Part shown: positions 32,399 through 41,918 of the stretch, in pieces
How positions within the stretch are numbered: the first letter of the stretch is position 1
How the letters are laid out: each line of letters starts with the position of its first letter
Assembly (NCBI GenBank): GCA_946402945.1
Contig: CAMIYB010000004.1
Span: 1 to 59,181, forward strand
Length of the DNA: 59,181 nt
Direction: 5' to 3'
Source: an uncultured Bacteroidales bacterium
GTDB lineage: Bacteria > Bacteroidota > Bacteroidia > Bacteroidales > UBA932
Notes under the pieces: model-generated
The model's input: the letters and a program-made list of their open reading frames with translations, nothing else
Told to the model about the DNA's origin: nothing
Databases searched by the model: none
Made by a program: the position numbers and the translations under genes

Positions 32399-33235
32399 AT
32401 GGAAATTTCTGCGAAAGACGTAATGAAATTGCGTCAGATGACCTCCGCCGGTATGATGGACTGCAAGAAGGCCCTCATCGAAGCTGAAGGTGACTTCACG
32501 AAAGCGGTCGATATCATCCGCGAGAAGGGTAAACTCGTCGCCGCCAAGCGCGCCGACCGTGAGACTTCCGAGGGTGCCGTCGTCGTCCGCCAGGCCGCCG
32601 GCAAGGCGATTATCGTCTGCCTCGGCTGCGAGACCGATTTCGTGTCCGCTACGCCGGAGTTCAAGGCCCTTGCCGCCGAGATCGCCGACGCCGCCATCGC
32701 CGCTTTCCCCGCCGATGCGGAAGGCCTGAAGGCTGCCAAGTGCTCCAACGGCCATACCGTGGAGGAGGAGATCTCCGCCCAGACCGGCAAGACCGGTGAG
32801 AAGCACGTCCTGGCTTACTATGCGACCCTCGAGTCGCCGTGCATCGGCCAGTATGTCCACTTCAACAACAAGCTCGGCGCCATCGTGGCTTTCAACAAGG
32901 CCGTTCCCGAGAACCTCGCCAAGAGCATCGCCCAGCAGGTGACCGCCATGAACCCGGTCTCCGTGTCCGAGGCTGACTGCCCGAAGGAGGTCATCGAGAA
33001 GGAACTCGAGATCTACCGCAAGCAGATGGAAGAGGATCCGAAGATGGCCGGCAAGCCCGCCGCCATGCTGGAGAACATCGCCAAGGGCAAACTCGGCAAG
33101 TTCTTCAAGGAGTCCACGCTCGAGGCCCAGGACTTCGTCCAGGGTGACGAGAAGGTTTCCGTAGCCCAGTACATCAAGTCTGTGGATAAGGAAGCCAGGG
33201 TGCTTGCTTTCAAGCGCTTCTCCCTCAGCGACTAA
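32399..33235 (+). CDS. tsf: Translation elongation factor Ts
   Basis: Nucleotide-exchange factor for EF-Tu, 278 residues. The N-terminal UBA-like domain (1-50) reads MKLRQMTSAGMMDCKKALIEA; the core has the EF-Tu-contacting CLGCETDFVS (about 77-86), and the dimer-like repeat continues with YYATLESPCIGQYVHFNNKLGAIV and GKLGKFFKESTLEAQDFV. Length is normal for Bacteroidetes, whose EF-Ts is close to 275 residues. Last gene of the operon; an intrinsic terminator follows at 33254. Confidence 0.98.
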   Translation: MEISAKDVMKLRQMTSAGMMDCKKALIEAEGDFTKAVDIIREKGKLVAAKRADRETSEGAVVVRQAAGKAIIVCLGCETDFVSATPEFKALAAEIADAAIAAFPADAEGLKAAKCSNGHTVEEEISAQTGKTGEKHVLAYYATLESPCIGQYVHFNNKLGAIVAFNKAVPENLAKSIAQQVTAMNPVSVSEADCPKEVIEKELEIYRKQMEEDPKMAGKPAAMLENIAKGKLGKFFKESTLEAQDFVQGDEKVSVAQYIKSVDKEARVLAFKRFSLSD

Positions 33236-33253
33236 TCGCGCGTTTCTTTACGC

Positions 33254-33288
33254 AAAAGCCGGTCCCCGATAAGGAGGCCGGCTTTTTT
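33254..33288 (+). terminator. Intrinsic terminator after tsf, shared with the convergent gene
   Basis: Arms 33254-33262 (AAAAGCCGG) and 33278-33286 (CCGGCTTTT) pair perfectly over 9 bp around a 15-base loop and run into six T. Four A at the left give a T run on the other strand, so it may work both ways. Confidence 0.85.
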
Positions 33289-33312
33289 GCTTCGCCTTGT
33301 CCGCGGGGATCC

Positions 33313-36300
33313 TCAGGATTCCTCGCTGAATTTCATCAGGCCGGTCAGTTGCTCCATCAAGGTGTCGGAGAGGACTTTGTCGCCATAGAGTTTCAGGGTA
33401 TCCGCGAGATAGTAGAAGCAGTTGCAGCACATCTCGAAGTCGTTCTTGGCGATATCGTAGAACTCCAGGAAGAAGTTGGTCGAGGTCAGCAACTGGTCGC
33501 TGAAGCGCGCAGCCAGTTCGCGCGCCTTCTCAGGCGCACCGGCTTTGTAGTAGCCCTCGATCATCCCGATGACCACGACATCATTGTGGTAGAAGCCCAG
33601 GCAGATGCTTTCCAGCGGGAAGTTTTCCTCGGGGACGCACTCCTGCGCCTTGTCCAGCATGGCCTCGGCCCCGGCGGCATCGTCGCGGTCCAGCAGGAGG
33701 TTGGCCGCGTTGAGGAAGAGTTCGCGCTGCGGCACGACGCCGAGGAAGGTGTAGAGGTTCTGGTAGTCCACGCAATAATCCGTGCGCCGCAGGGCTTCCC
33801 AGGTGTAAACGTGGTCGATCTTGTCGCAGAGTTCCTTCACATCCACCAGGCCCAGGCTCTTGGAGGTGATCCGGTTGCGGATGGGGACGAACTTGGAGGA
33901 GAAGCCCTCGTACATGAGGTAGTCCTTCTGGCCGATGTTGATTTCCCCGCCCTGGCTGAGCATGTGGATGGGACGGTCCCACTGGTAACCGTCCAGCAGG
34001 TCGAGCATGAAGAGTTCCGGCTTGGAGAGATAACTCTTCTCCTTGGGCATCGAGAGCACGATCTCGTCGGGAATCTGGTCGGCGAATTCCTCGGAGACGA
34101 TGCCGTATTTCAGGACGTTCTCCTTGTTGACCGGGATGCTGAACTTGCGGGAAACGATGTAATCGGCCTTGCTGCCGTCCTCGAGGATCAGTTTGGCGTC
34201 GGGATGGCGGAAGACCCGCATGACATCGCTCAGCGGGATCACCTGGTCGCGGGTGTCGTAGATGCGGATGTAGTCGTTGGTCCCGTAGAGGTACTGGTTC
34301 TGGGAGACCTTCAGCGGCAGGGGCTTGGAATCGTTGATGGCATATTTCATCTGGCCGATGTACCAGTCGGTCCCGAGCAGGGAAGTGTTGGCGATGCGGA
34401 CATCGGTGCGGATGCCTTCCACCTCCTGGGCGTACCAGAGCGGGAAAGTATCGTTGTCGCCATGGGTGATGAGGATGCCTTCCGGCCCCACGGAGTTCAG
34501 GTAGTTGCGGGCCATTTCGACGGCGGTGCGGCGGTTGGAGCGGTCGTGGTCGTCCCAGTTCTGGGCGGCCATCAGGGCCGGTACGCAGAGGCAGGCGGCG
34601 GTGATGAGCCCGGCGGTGGCCACGGCGCCCTTGCCCTTCAGCGCATCGTTGATCCACTGGAACAGGGCGACGCCGGCCAGGCCGATCCAGATGGCATAGG
34701 CGTAGAAGGAGCCGGCATAGGCGTAGTCACGCTCCCGGACCTGGTACGGCGGCTGGTTGAGGTACACCACGATGGCGATGCCGGTCAGCAGGAAGAGCAG
34801 GAAGGTCACCCAGGAACCGCGCTTGTCACGCTCGAACTGGAAGAACAGGCCCAGCAGGCCCAGCAGGAGGGGCAGCAGGTAATAGTGGTTCTTCCCCTTA
34901 TTGCCGCGCAGGGCGTCCGGCGCGTCGTCCTGGTTGCCCAGGCGGATTTCGTCGATGAAGGGGATGCCGCATTCCCAGTTGCCGTAGAAAGGATCGCCCG
35001 GTGAAGGGCTGTGGATGTCGTTCTGCCGGCCGGCGAAATTCCACATGAAATACCGCCAGTACATCCAGTTCAACTGGTAGTCGAAGAAGAATTTGAGATT
35101 GGTCCCGAAGGTCGGTTTCTTGTGCTTGGAGCCGGGAACCGGAATGCCTTTCCCGTTCATGTAGGACTCGTAGAAACGGGTGAATTTGTCGTCCTGCGAA
35201 CTCCACATCCGCGGGAAAAGCATTTTTCCGCTGGCGGCGTATTTGGCATCGACCGGGCCGTTCACCTTTTTGTATTTTCCGTCGACCAGGGCCCAGTATT
35301 TCGTGACGATGAGGTCGTCGTAGGGGGCGGCGAAATACTGTCCGTACAGGAGCGGCGTGCTGCCGTACTGCTCGCGGGACAGGTAACGGACCAGGGAGAA
35401 GGCGTTGTCGGGCTGGTTCTCGTTGGTCGGGGTCATCACGTTGGAACGGATGATGACGATGGCGAAGAGCGAGAAGCCCACCAGGATGGTGGTCAGGCAC
35501 AGCAGGGCGGTCGTCCAGAACACGCGGCCTTTGCGGTAGAGGACCGTCAGGCCCCAGAAGCAGAGGGCCAGCACCGCGACCAGGAAGAAGGCGGCGCCGC
35601 TGTTGACCGGCAGGCCGAAGGTGTTGACGAAGAGCAGGTCGCAGTAGGCGGCCATTTTCGGGATATAGGGAACCAGGATGAAGTACACCACCCCCAGGAT
35701 GACCGTCGAGAGAACCAGGATTTTGACCAGTTCCCAGAAGCGGTAGGGCTCGTCCTCGCGCTTGCGGTAATAGTACATGAAGACGATGGCCGGAATGGTC
35801 AGGAGGTTCAGCAGGTGCACTCCGATGGAAAGGCCCATCAGGAAGGAGATCAGGATGATCCAGCGGTTGGCATAGGGCTCGTCGGCCTCGTCGTACCAGC
35901 GGGTCATGGCCCAGAAGACCATGGCGGTGAACAGCGAGGACATGGCGTACACCTCGCCCTCCACGGCCGAGAACCAGAAGGTGTCGGAGAAGCAGTAGGC
36001 GAGGGCGCCCACGGCGGCGCTGCCCCAGATGGCGATGGCCGCTCCGGTGCTGTATCGACCCTGGGCGTCGGGCTTGACGACACGCCGGGCGAAGAAGACG
36101 ATGGTCAGATAGAGGAAGAAGATGGTCAGGGCCGAGCAGAGCCCGCTCATGGCATTGACCGCCACCGCGGCGTGCTCAGCATCCGCAAACATCGTGAAAT
36201 AGCGCGCAATGAGCTGGAAAACAGGGTTTCCCGGCGGGTGGCCCACTTCGAGTTTGTAGGAGGATGCGATGAATTCACCGCAGTCCCAGAAGGAGGCGGT

Positions 36301-36393
36301 GGGTTCGATGGTGGAAAGGTAGGTGATGGCGGCGACGACCGTTACGGCCACGGCCACGATGCGGTTCCACAGGGTAAAGTGCTTCTTGTCCAT
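33313..36393 (-). CDS. DUF2723 (TMEM260-like) multi-pass membrane glycosyltransferase
   Basis: A 1026-residue inner-membrane protein with about ten to twelve hydrophobic helices in the first 600 residues, then a soluble C-terminal part. The opening TYLSTIEPTASFWDCGEFIA and YKLEVGHPPGNPVFQLIARYF carries the Asp-Cys-Gly-Glu and His-Pro-Pro-Gly marks of DUF2723, a GT-C-like fold related to protein O-mannosyltransferases. The later part includes ITHGDNDTFPLWYAQEVEGI and RVANTSLLGTDWYI-like segments typical of the family, and a TPR-like C-terminus. The likely role is lipid-linked sugar transfer to exported proteins or envelope glycans, not proven. It is monocistronic, convergent with tsf, with its own promoter at 36449. 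Confidence 0.88.
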   Translation of the reverse strand: MDKKHFTLWNRIVAVAVTVVAAITYLSTIEPTASFWDCGEFIASSYKLEVGHPPGNPVFQLIARYFTMFADAEHAAVAVNAMSGLCSALTIFFLYLTIVFFARRVVKPDAQGRYSTGAAIAIWGSAAVGALAYCFSDTFWFSAVEGEVYAMSSLFTAMVFWAMTRWYDEADEPYANRWIILISFLMGLSIGVHLLNLLTIPAIVFMYYYRKREDEPYRFWELVKILVLSTVILGVVYFILVPYIPKMAAYCDLLFVNTFGLPVNSGAAFFLVAVLALCFWGLTVLYRKGRVFWTTALLCLTTILVGFSLFAIVIIRSNVMTPTNENQPDNAFSLVRYLSREQYGSTPLLYGQYFAAPYDDLIVTKYWALVDGKYKKVNGPVDAKYAASGKMLFPRMWSSQDDKFTRFYESYMNGKGIPVPGSKHKKPTFGTNLKFFFDYQLNWMYWRYFMWNFAGRQNDIHSPSPGDPFYGNWECGIPFIDEIRLGNQDDAPDALRGNKGKNHYYLLPLLLGLLGLFFQFERDKRGSWVTFLLFLLTGIAIVVYLNQPPYQVRERDYAYAGSFYAYAIWIGLAGVALFQWINDALKGKGAVATAGLITAACLCVPALMAAQNWDDHDRSNRRTAVEMARNYLNSVGPEGILITHGDNDTFPLWYAQEVEGIRTDVRIANTSLLGTDWYIGQMKYAINDSKPLPLKVSQNQYLYGTNDYIRIYDTRDQVIPLSDVMRVFRHPDAKLILEDGSKADYIVSRKFSIPVNKENVLKYGIVSEEFADQIPDEIVLSMPKEKSYLSKPELFMLDLLDGYQWDRPIHMLSQGGEINIGQKDYLMYEGFSSKFVPIRNRITSKSLGLVDVKELCDKIDHVYTWEALRRTDYCVDYQNLYTFLGVVPQRELFLNAANLLLDRDDAAGAEAMLDKAQECVPEENFPLESICLGFYHNDVVVIGMIEGYYKAGAPEKARELAARFSDQLLTSTNFFLEFYDIAKNDFEMCCNCFYYLADTLKLYGDKVLSDTLMEQLTGLMKFSEES

Positions 36394-36448
36394 CTTCGGA
36401 TGTTTCCTTTGTCCGGGCGGGTCCGTCAGGCCGGACCGGCTTATCAGA

Positions 36449-36456
36449 CAAAGATA
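36449..36456 (-). promoter_or_regulatory. -7 promoter box for the DUF2723 gene
   Basis: The minus strand reads TATCTTTG, an exact consensus match, 56 bp upstream of the start codon. It lies between the terminator of the Hc1-like gene and the DUF2723 start. Confidence 0.65.
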
Positions 36457-36480
36457 CGAAACTTCTTGCGCATTGACAAA

Positions 36481-36515
36481 AAAAGAGGACCGGCCTTGGG
36501 GGCGGGTCCTCTTTT
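36481..36515 (-). terminator. Intrinsic terminator of the Hc1-like gene
   Basis: Arms 36481-36491 and 36505-36515 form a perfect 11-bp stem (AAAAGAGGACC/GGTCCTCTTTT) with a 13-base loop. On the minus strand the stem runs on into a total of seven T, so it is a strong terminator 17 bp after the stop codon. Confidence 0.85.
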
Positions 36516-36532
36516 GGAAAATCGGTCGCGAA

Positions 36533-36688
36533 TTACTTCACGCTGATTTTACGATATTCCTTACCGAGTTTCTCGAGGGCGAGGGTAGCCTTGCGGACAC
36601 GGGCGCGGGCGGCTTTGTTGGCGACTTTGTCGATGTCGGCCTCGATAGCGGCGATCTCGGCTTTGATTTTAGCGATAATTGCTTCCAT
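36533..36688 (-). CDS. Hc1-like histone H1 family protein
   Basis: A 51-residue basic helical protein. The start is placed at the ATG at 36688; a longer open frame to 36748 adds a leader unlike the family. The product MEAIIAKIKAEIAAIEADID continues with ...VANKAARARVRKATLALEKLGKEYRKISVK, which resembles the small 'histone H1'/Hc1 proteins common in Bacteroidales (xKAAGxRARKASLxLEKLxKEFRKxSV). It probably binds DNA without sequence preference. It is a single-gene unit with a strong terminator. The promoter is uncertain: TACTTTTA on the minus strand at 36715-36722 is one base off consensus. Confidence 0.85.
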   Translation of the reverse strand: MEAIIAKIKAEIAAIEADIDKVANKAARARVRKATLALEKLGKEYRKISVK

Positions 36689-36812
36689 GGTGTTGGTAAT
36701 TAATGGTTTATAAATAAAAGTACAAAGTGTTTCCTTTAATGGGTTCACCCTGCTAAGTTACTCAATTTCATTTGATTTACAAAGAAAAAGAAAGATTTTT
36801 AATGCTTTTCGG

Positions 36813-36832
36813 CAAAAAATGGGTCATTTTTG
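36813..36832 (-). terminator. AT-rich hairpin after the elongasome operon
   Basis: CAAAAA(A)TG and CATTTTTG face each other across a three-base loop just beyond the last stop codon of the operon, with T-rich sequence following on the minus strand. A weak stem, so a tentative terminator. Confidence 0.4.
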
Positions 36833-36838
36833 AATTAT

Positions 36839-38548
36839 TTAAGCCTGTTTTTTGCGCAGAGAGGCCCAATCTCCGCCGTAGTAGGCCTTTAGCAGGCGTT
36901 GGAGCGCCTGCGGGTCGCCTTCGCGCAGATACCGGTCTTCGAGGTCCTTGAAAACATAAAACTGGAACCACCAGCCATACTGGTAGCGCTCGCGGGCGCT
37001 GCCGGCGCTGAGCAGTTTGGCATACCACAGCAGGGGCAGGCCCTCGGCCTGGGCGACTTTCCGGGCTTCGAGGGTCTGGCGCCACATGTTGTCGGAGACC
37101 TTGCGGAACAGGCGCGTGTAATCCTTATAGCGCATCTTGGAGACGTCCAGAACCGTGCAGCGGTCGTCGAGCCCGAGTTCGGCCAGGGACACCGTGCATT
37201 CCCAGGCATGGTCGCCGTCCAGGTCGTAGCGGATGGTGTCGAAGAAGCCGTTGCCGTCGGCGTCGAGGTATTCGACGGTGGAAAAGGCAGCAGGCGAGGT
37301 GTTCTGGAAGGTCTTGTTCCAGCCCTGGAACCAGTGGGCGTTCTGGTCGATGCGCCAGAGGCCCCTTTCGGCGCCGAGCAGGTGGACCCGGCCGTCGAAA
37401 CGGCTCACGTAGATGTCGCCGCCTCCGGAGAAATCCGCATCCCATTCGCCCCGGTCGCCGGATACATCGGACTGCGAATTGGTGTCGAAACCTCCTTTCA
37501 TGGTGCCGATAATGAAGGGATCGAGGTTGTCCAGGAGTTCGACCCGCTCCCAGCGCGAACAGTCGTCATCTTCGTCCCAGGCGAAGCGGGCCGAGGTCCA
37601 CCGGCCGGCGAACGCCCGGTCGAAGACCTGCCGCCGGTCGGGATAGATCAGTTCGGTCAGCAGCCGGAAGCGCGGGTCGGGGAAGAAGCGGTCGGCCTCG
37701 GGCAGGCCGCGCATGTTGCGCAGCGGGTGGACGCAGTCACTGTAGTTGAAGCCCTTCTCGGCGCTGTAGTGAAGGGTCATGTCGAAGTCGAAATCGTTGC
37801 CGTGGGCATTGTCGTTGTCCATATCGATGCCCATGGAGAACCACCCCATCCAGCCCTGGTACTGCTTGGGATCGTAGCCCTCCGCGGCCGCCTCCGGGTC
37901 GGGCAGGAGCGTGTCGCAGCAGCGGACGGCCATTTCCGTCAGCCCGTCCCCGTCGAAGTCGTAGAAGAGGAAGGGATTCTCCCAGTTGTAGCGCAGGTCC
38001 CGCATGATGGTCGAGACGCGGTGGGTCTTCAGGAAGGTGGAGTTGCCGCTGTAGTCGGTGTAGAAGTCGCTCAGTCCGTTTTTCTCCCAGCACAGGAGGT
38101 CGAGCTGCCGCCAGTCGATGTAGTTGAACACGCCGTCCCTGTCGTCGTCCAGGACAATCATCAGGTTCGGGACATGGTGGCCGGGGACAGGGTAGTCCAG
38201 GATCATCTGCATGTCCGTGACGCCGTTCCCCGTCAGGTCGGCGAACTTGACGATTAGGTCGAAGGTCCCGTCCTTGTCGCGGTCCACCAGGAGGCAGTCG
38301 TTGACCGTGTCGCCTTCCAGGTCGCCGTCCTGCATGTTGCCGTCGTCATCGAGCCAGAGCAGGGGTACGCCGCCGGCGATGACCCCGCGCACCGCATCCT
38401 GACGGCCGTTTCCGTCCAGGTCGAGGAACTCGGGATTCTCGACGACGGGAACCCGCAGGGGCTTGATGTAAAGCCTTTGGTTCCAGTAGGGGCGGGCCTG
38501 GGTGAAGGCCGGAAGGAGCAGGAGGATGAGAAGCAGATATTTTTTCAT
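36839..38548 (-). CDS. Secreted protein with repeated Asp/Gly calcium-loop motifs, unknown function
   Basis: A 569-residue protein I do not recognise. The start is at 38548, where a Sec signal begins (MKKYLLLILLLLPAFTQA); upstream open frame lies in rodA. At least six segments have EF-hand/dockerin/FG-GAP-like loops: DLDGNGRQD (43-51), DRDKDGTFD (89-97), DLTGNGVTD (104-112), DDDRDGVFN (134-142), DFDGDGLTE and DADGNGFFD further on. Aromatic-rich stretches (WMGWFSMGIDMDNDN, YQYGWWFQFYVF) lie between. This suggests a calcium-stabilised beta-propeller-like or repeat protein in the periplasm or outside. It is the sixth gene of the mre operon, only 4 bp after rodA, so it is made with the elongation machinery. 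Confidence 0.75.
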   Translation of the reverse strand: MKKYLLLILLLLPAFTQARPYWNQRLYIKPLRVPVVENPEFLDLDGNGRQDAVRGVIAGGVPLLWLDDDGNMQDGDLEGDTVNDCLLVDRDKDGTFDLIVKFADLTGNGVTDMQMILDYPVPGHHVPNLMIVLDDDRDGVFNYIDWRQLDLLCWEKNGLSDFYTDYSGNSTFLKTHRVSTIMRDLRYNWENPFLFYDFDGDGLTEMAVRCCDTLLPDPEAAAEGYDPKQYQGWMGWFSMGIDMDNDNAHGNDFDFDMTLHYSAEKGFNYSDCVHPLRNMRGLPEADRFFPDPRFRLLTELIYPDRRQVFDRAFAGRWTSARFAWDEDDDCSRWERVELLDNLDPFIIGTMKGGFDTNSQSDVSGDRGEWDADFSGGGDIYVSRFDGRVHLLGAERGLWRIDQNAHWFQGWNKTFQNTSPAAFSTVEYLDADGNGFFDTIRYDLDGDHAWECTVSLAELGLDDRCTVLDVSKMRYKDYTRLFRKVSDNMWRQTLEARKVAQAEGLPLLWYAKLLSAGSARERYQYGWWFQFYVFKDLEDRYLREGDPQALQRLLKAYYGGDWASLRKKQA

Positions 38549-38552
38549 GGCA

Positions 38553-40073
38553 TCAAAAATATTTCCGTTCCTCATGGTCGAGGACGATGAAGATAAACAG
38601 CAAAACGGTGAAAGCCCATAGCGAGGAACCGCCATAACTCATCAGGGGCAGGGGAATGCCGATGACGGGCATCAGGCCGATGGTCATTCCAATGTTGATG
38701 AACAGGTGCATGAACAGGCAACTGGCGACGCAATAGCCGTAGATGCGGGTGAAATGCTCCCGGCTCCGTTCCGCGTCGCGGATGATGCGGGCGATCAGGA
38801 AGACGTACAGGAGGATGACGACGGCGCAGCCCAGGAAGCCCCATTCCTCCCCGACGGTGCAGAAGATGAAGTCGGTGCTTTGCTCCGGCACGAAGCCGTA
38901 GGTGGTCTGGGTGCCGTGGAGATAGCCCTTCCCCAGGAATCCGCCCGAGCCGATGGCGATTTTGGACTGGGCCACGTTGTAGCCCACGCCCGTCGGGTCT
39001 TCCTTCATGCCGAGCAGCACTTCGATGCGGCTGCGTTGATGGTCCTGCAGGACCTTCTCGAAGAGGAATTCCGTCGAAAAGACCAGCGCGACGGCCACCA
39101 GGAGGGCGCCGACGGACAGGCTCAGGAAGTGGTTCTTCTCGCGGTAGGCGCGCCGGGCGACGAAGGGCAGGGCGGCGGCGATGGAGAGCAGCAGCAGATG
39201 TATGGGTTTGATCTTGAGCAGGAAAACCCAGTGCGACACTTCCGGGAGGACTTCCTTCACCATGTCGGGGTCGTCTCCCGGCATGGCGGCGGGCACGAGC
39301 CACCCGCAAAGCGCCTGCAGGCCCCAGGGCAGCAGCGCCATGACCAGCAGGTAAGACCCGAAGATGGCCAGCCAGCGCCACAGGCGTCCGGTATTCAGCG
39401 CGTTGCAGAAGGAAATGACGCCGATGGCCACGAGGATGGAGGCATAGGGGGAGGCGGTCAGCGTGAGGATAAACAGCAGGATGGCCATGCCCAGCAGCAG
39501 GAGGACCCAGCCCGACATCCCCTCCCGGTACAGGACGAAGATGAAGCCGACATACACCAGCGCGGACCCCGTCTCGCTTTCGGCCACGATGACCAGCATC
39601 GGAAGGCCGATGACGGCCGCGGCCAGGAGAAAGTCCCGCGGTTTGGAAATCTTGAAGTTGACCTGGCTCATCAGCAGGGCGAGCACCAGGGAGGTGGTGA
39701 TTTTCGACACCTCGGCCGGCTGGAATTTCACGGGTCCGAATTCAAACCAGGAATGGGACCCCTTTACGTCCTTGCTGACGAAAATGACCACCACGAGCAG
39801 GGCCAGTACAATCAGGTAGAGCGGCAGCGAGGCGCTCTCCCACAGGCGGGGCGGGATGACCAGCAGGATGAGGGCGCCCAGTCCGAAGGCGGACATCATC
39901 CAGATGAACTGCATGCCGCTGCGGACGCTCAGGTCGAAGATGCTGGAGGGCTCGGCGCTGTGGACGGAGGCATAGATGTTGGCCCAGCCGATGAAGACCA
40001 GGAGGAGGTAGATGATGACCAGCCCCCAGTCGTAGCTCTGCCGCATGCTTCTGCCTTTGAATCGATTGTCCAT
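38553..40073 (-). CDS. rodA: Rod-shape SEDS glycosyltransferase RodA
   Basis: Peptidoglycan polymerase of the elongasome, 506 residues, with about ten or more membrane helices. SEDS marks include YDWGLVIIYLLLVFIGWANI at the N-terminus, KGSHSWFEFGPVKFQPAEVSK (the conserved WxxxG...QPSE loop), RIEVLLGMKEDPTGVGYNVAQSKIAIGSGGFLGKG (QS.IAIGSGG) and the C-terminal FIFCTVGEEWGFLG and GIPLPLMSYGGSS. It is longer than E. coli RodA (370) because of an extra block of helices around residues 200-340, as in other Bacteroidetes. It starts 6 bp after mrdA. Confidence 0.96.
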   Translation of the reverse strand: MDNRFKGRSMRQSYDWGLVIIYLLLVFIGWANIYASVHSAEPSSIFDLSVRSGMQFIWMMSAFGLGALILLVIPPRLWESASLPLYLIVLALLVVVIFVSKDVKGSHSWFEFGPVKFQPAEVSKITTSLVLALLMSQVNFKISKPRDFLLAAAVIGLPMLVIVAESETGSALVYVGFIFVLYREGMSGWVLLLLGMAILLFILTLTASPYASILVAIGVISFCNALNTGRLWRWLAIFGSYLLVMALLPWGLQALCGWLVPAAMPGDDPDMVKEVLPEVSHWVFLLKIKPIHLLLLSIAAALPFVARRAYREKNHFLSLSVGALLVAVALVFSTEFLFEKVLQDHQRSRIEVLLGMKEDPTGVGYNVAQSKIAIGSGGFLGKGYLHGTQTTYGFVPEQSTDFIFCTVGEEWGFLGCAVVILLYVFLIARIIRDAERSREHFTRIYGYCVASCLFMHLFINIGMTIGLMPVIGIPLPLMSYGGSSLWAFTVLLFIFIVLDHEERKYF

Positions 40074-40079
40074 GGCCCG

Positions 40080-41918
40080 TCAGTCCTTTTTTACGCGGTT
40101 CATCAGATTGCCGTCCCGCACGCGCTTTTCCAACTCCGGCCGGGAGATCTCCCCGGTCAGGTACTGTTCGACCATCAGCGAGGCGATGGGGGCGGCCCAG
40201 GTGGCGCCGAAGCCCGCATTCTCGATGTAGGCCGCCACGGCGATCTTCGGGTCGTCCATCGGGGCGAAACAGATGAACACCGAGTTGTCGGCCCCGCGCG
40301 GGTTCTGGGCCGTTCCTGTCTTGCCGCAGATGTCCAGTCCGGGCACGGCGGCGATGCTGGCCGTGCCGCCCGAGCCGAATCCGCTGTTGACCGCCCGCCA
40401 CATGCCCGGGACCACCTTGGAGAAGTGCGAGGTGTCCACCATCGTGTATTGCCTTTCCTTGAAGCGCTCGTCGAGGGGGACGCCTTCCGACTCCCGGATG
40501 ATGTGGGGGATATAGTAGTAGCCGCGGTTGGCGACGATGGCCGCCAGGTTGGCGATCTGGAGGGGCGTCACGGTGACCTCGCCCTGTCCGATGGAGATGG
40601 AGACGATGGTCGGGAATTTCCAGGCGCCCTTGCCGTAGGCGCGGTTGTAGGTCTTGGACGAGGGGATGGATCCGCCCAGTTCGGAGGGGAAATCGCTGCC
40701 CAGTTTGTGACCGAATCCGAAACTCCGCACCATTTCGTTCCAATGGTCCAGCGCCTCGCCGATCGAGTCGAACTTTTTGTTTTCCAAGACGTTGCGCAAG
40801 ACGTAGCAGAAATAGGCGTTGCAGGACATCATGACCGCCTCTTCCAGGTCGATGGGGGATTTGTGGGCGTGGCAGCCCAGTTTGGCTTTCTTGCTGTAGT
40901 TGTACCCTTTGCTGCAGGGATACTGGTACCAGGGCTCCAGCACGCCCTCTTCCAGGCCGATGAGCCCGTTGACCAATTTGAACACGGAGCCGGGGGGATA
41001 GTAGCCCTGTACCGTCCGGTTGAACATGGGACGGTAGGGGTCTTTCTGGATCTGGTCATAGTAGCGTCCGATGTCGGCGAGCATGTTCACGTCGATGCCG
41101 GGGCTGGATACCATGGAAAGGATTTCCCCCGTTTTGGGTTCGATGGCCACGATGCTGCCCACCTTGTTCTGCATGAGTTCCTGGCCGTATTGCTGGAGGC
41201 GGGCGTCGATGGTGGTGACGATGTCCCGTCCGGGGATGGCCTCCTTGTCCATCTCGCCGTCCTTGTAGGGCGATTCGATCTGGTTGCGGGAGTTGCGCAG
41301 GTAGATGTGGTAGCCTTTCTCGCCGCGGAGTTCCTCCTCCCGCACGGCCTCGATGCCGGTCTTGCCCGCATAGTCGCCGCTGCGGTATTCGCCGGGGTGT
41401 TTCTTCAGGTAGGCGGCGTCCACTTCGGAGACATAGCCGAGGAGGTTGCCGCCGGCGTTGATGGGGTAGTCGCGGATGCTGCGGACCTGCCCCCGGAAGC
41501 CGGGGAATTTGTACTGCACCTCGGCGAAACGCATGTAGGTTTCGGCCGGAATGTGGCGCAGGAGCACCTGGGACTGGTAGCCGATGGCCCGGCGCCGCCG
41601 CTGGTAATCGGCCATTTTCTCCCGGATCAGATCGACGGAAATATCCAGCGACGCGGCGAGCAGGACGGTGTCGAAGGCCTGGACCTCCCGCGGGGTTACG
41701 AGGATGTCGTAGGCCACTTTGTTCCCGACGAGGATTTCGCCTTTGCGGTCGTAGATGATGCCCCGGGTCGGATAGATGACCTCGTACACCATCGAGTTGT
41801 TCGAGGCGTCTTCCTTGTATCTGTCGTCCAGGATCTGGATGGAAAAGAGACGGCCGAGCAGGATCAGCGCCACGGCGCCGAGTCCGATGAGCAGTTTATG
41901 CGGACGCTCCAGTTTCAT
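40080..41918 (-). CDS. mrdA: Penicillin-binding protein 2, elongation transpeptidase
   Basis: Class B transpeptidase that cross-links new wall with RodA, 612 residues. One N-terminal membrane helix (about 8-29). The dimerisation/pedestal region begins NNSMVYEVIYPTRGIIYDRKG. The transpeptidase has S-x-x-K at SVFK (S311, K314), S-x-N at SCN (365-367) and K-T-G at KTGTAQN (about 535). All catalytic residues are present, so it is active and beta-lactam-sensitive in principle. Its start overlaps the mreD stop by 4 bp. Confidence 0.97.
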   Translation of the reverse strand: MKLERPHKLLIGLGAVALILLGRLFSIQILDDRYKEDASNNSMVYEVIYPTRGIIYDRKGEILVGNKVAYDILVTPREVQAFDTVLLAASLDISVDLIREKMADYQRRRRAIGYQSQVLLRHIPAETYMRFAEVQYKFPGFRGQVRSIRDYPINAGGNLLGYVSEVDAAYLKKHPGEYRSGDYAGKTGIEAVREEELRGEKGYHIYLRNSRNQIESPYKDGEMDKEAIPGRDIVTTIDARLQQYGQELMQNKVGSIVAIEPKTGEILSMVSSPGIDVNMLADIGRYYDQIQKDPYRPMFNRTVQGYYPPGSVFKLVNGLIGLEEGVLEPWYQYPCSKGYNYSKKAKLGCHAHKSPIDLEEAVMMSCNAYFCYVLRNVLENKKFDSIGEALDHWNEMVRSFGFGHKLGSDFPSELGGSIPSSKTYNRAYGKGAWKFPTIVSISIGQGEVTVTPLQIANLAAIVANRGYYYIPHIIRESEGVPLDERFKERQYTMVDTSHFSKVVPGMWRAVNSGFGSGGTASIAAVPGLDICGKTGTAQNPRGADNSVFICFAPMDDPKIAVAAYIENAGFGATWAAPIASLMVEQYLTGEISRPELEKRVRDGNLMNRVKKD

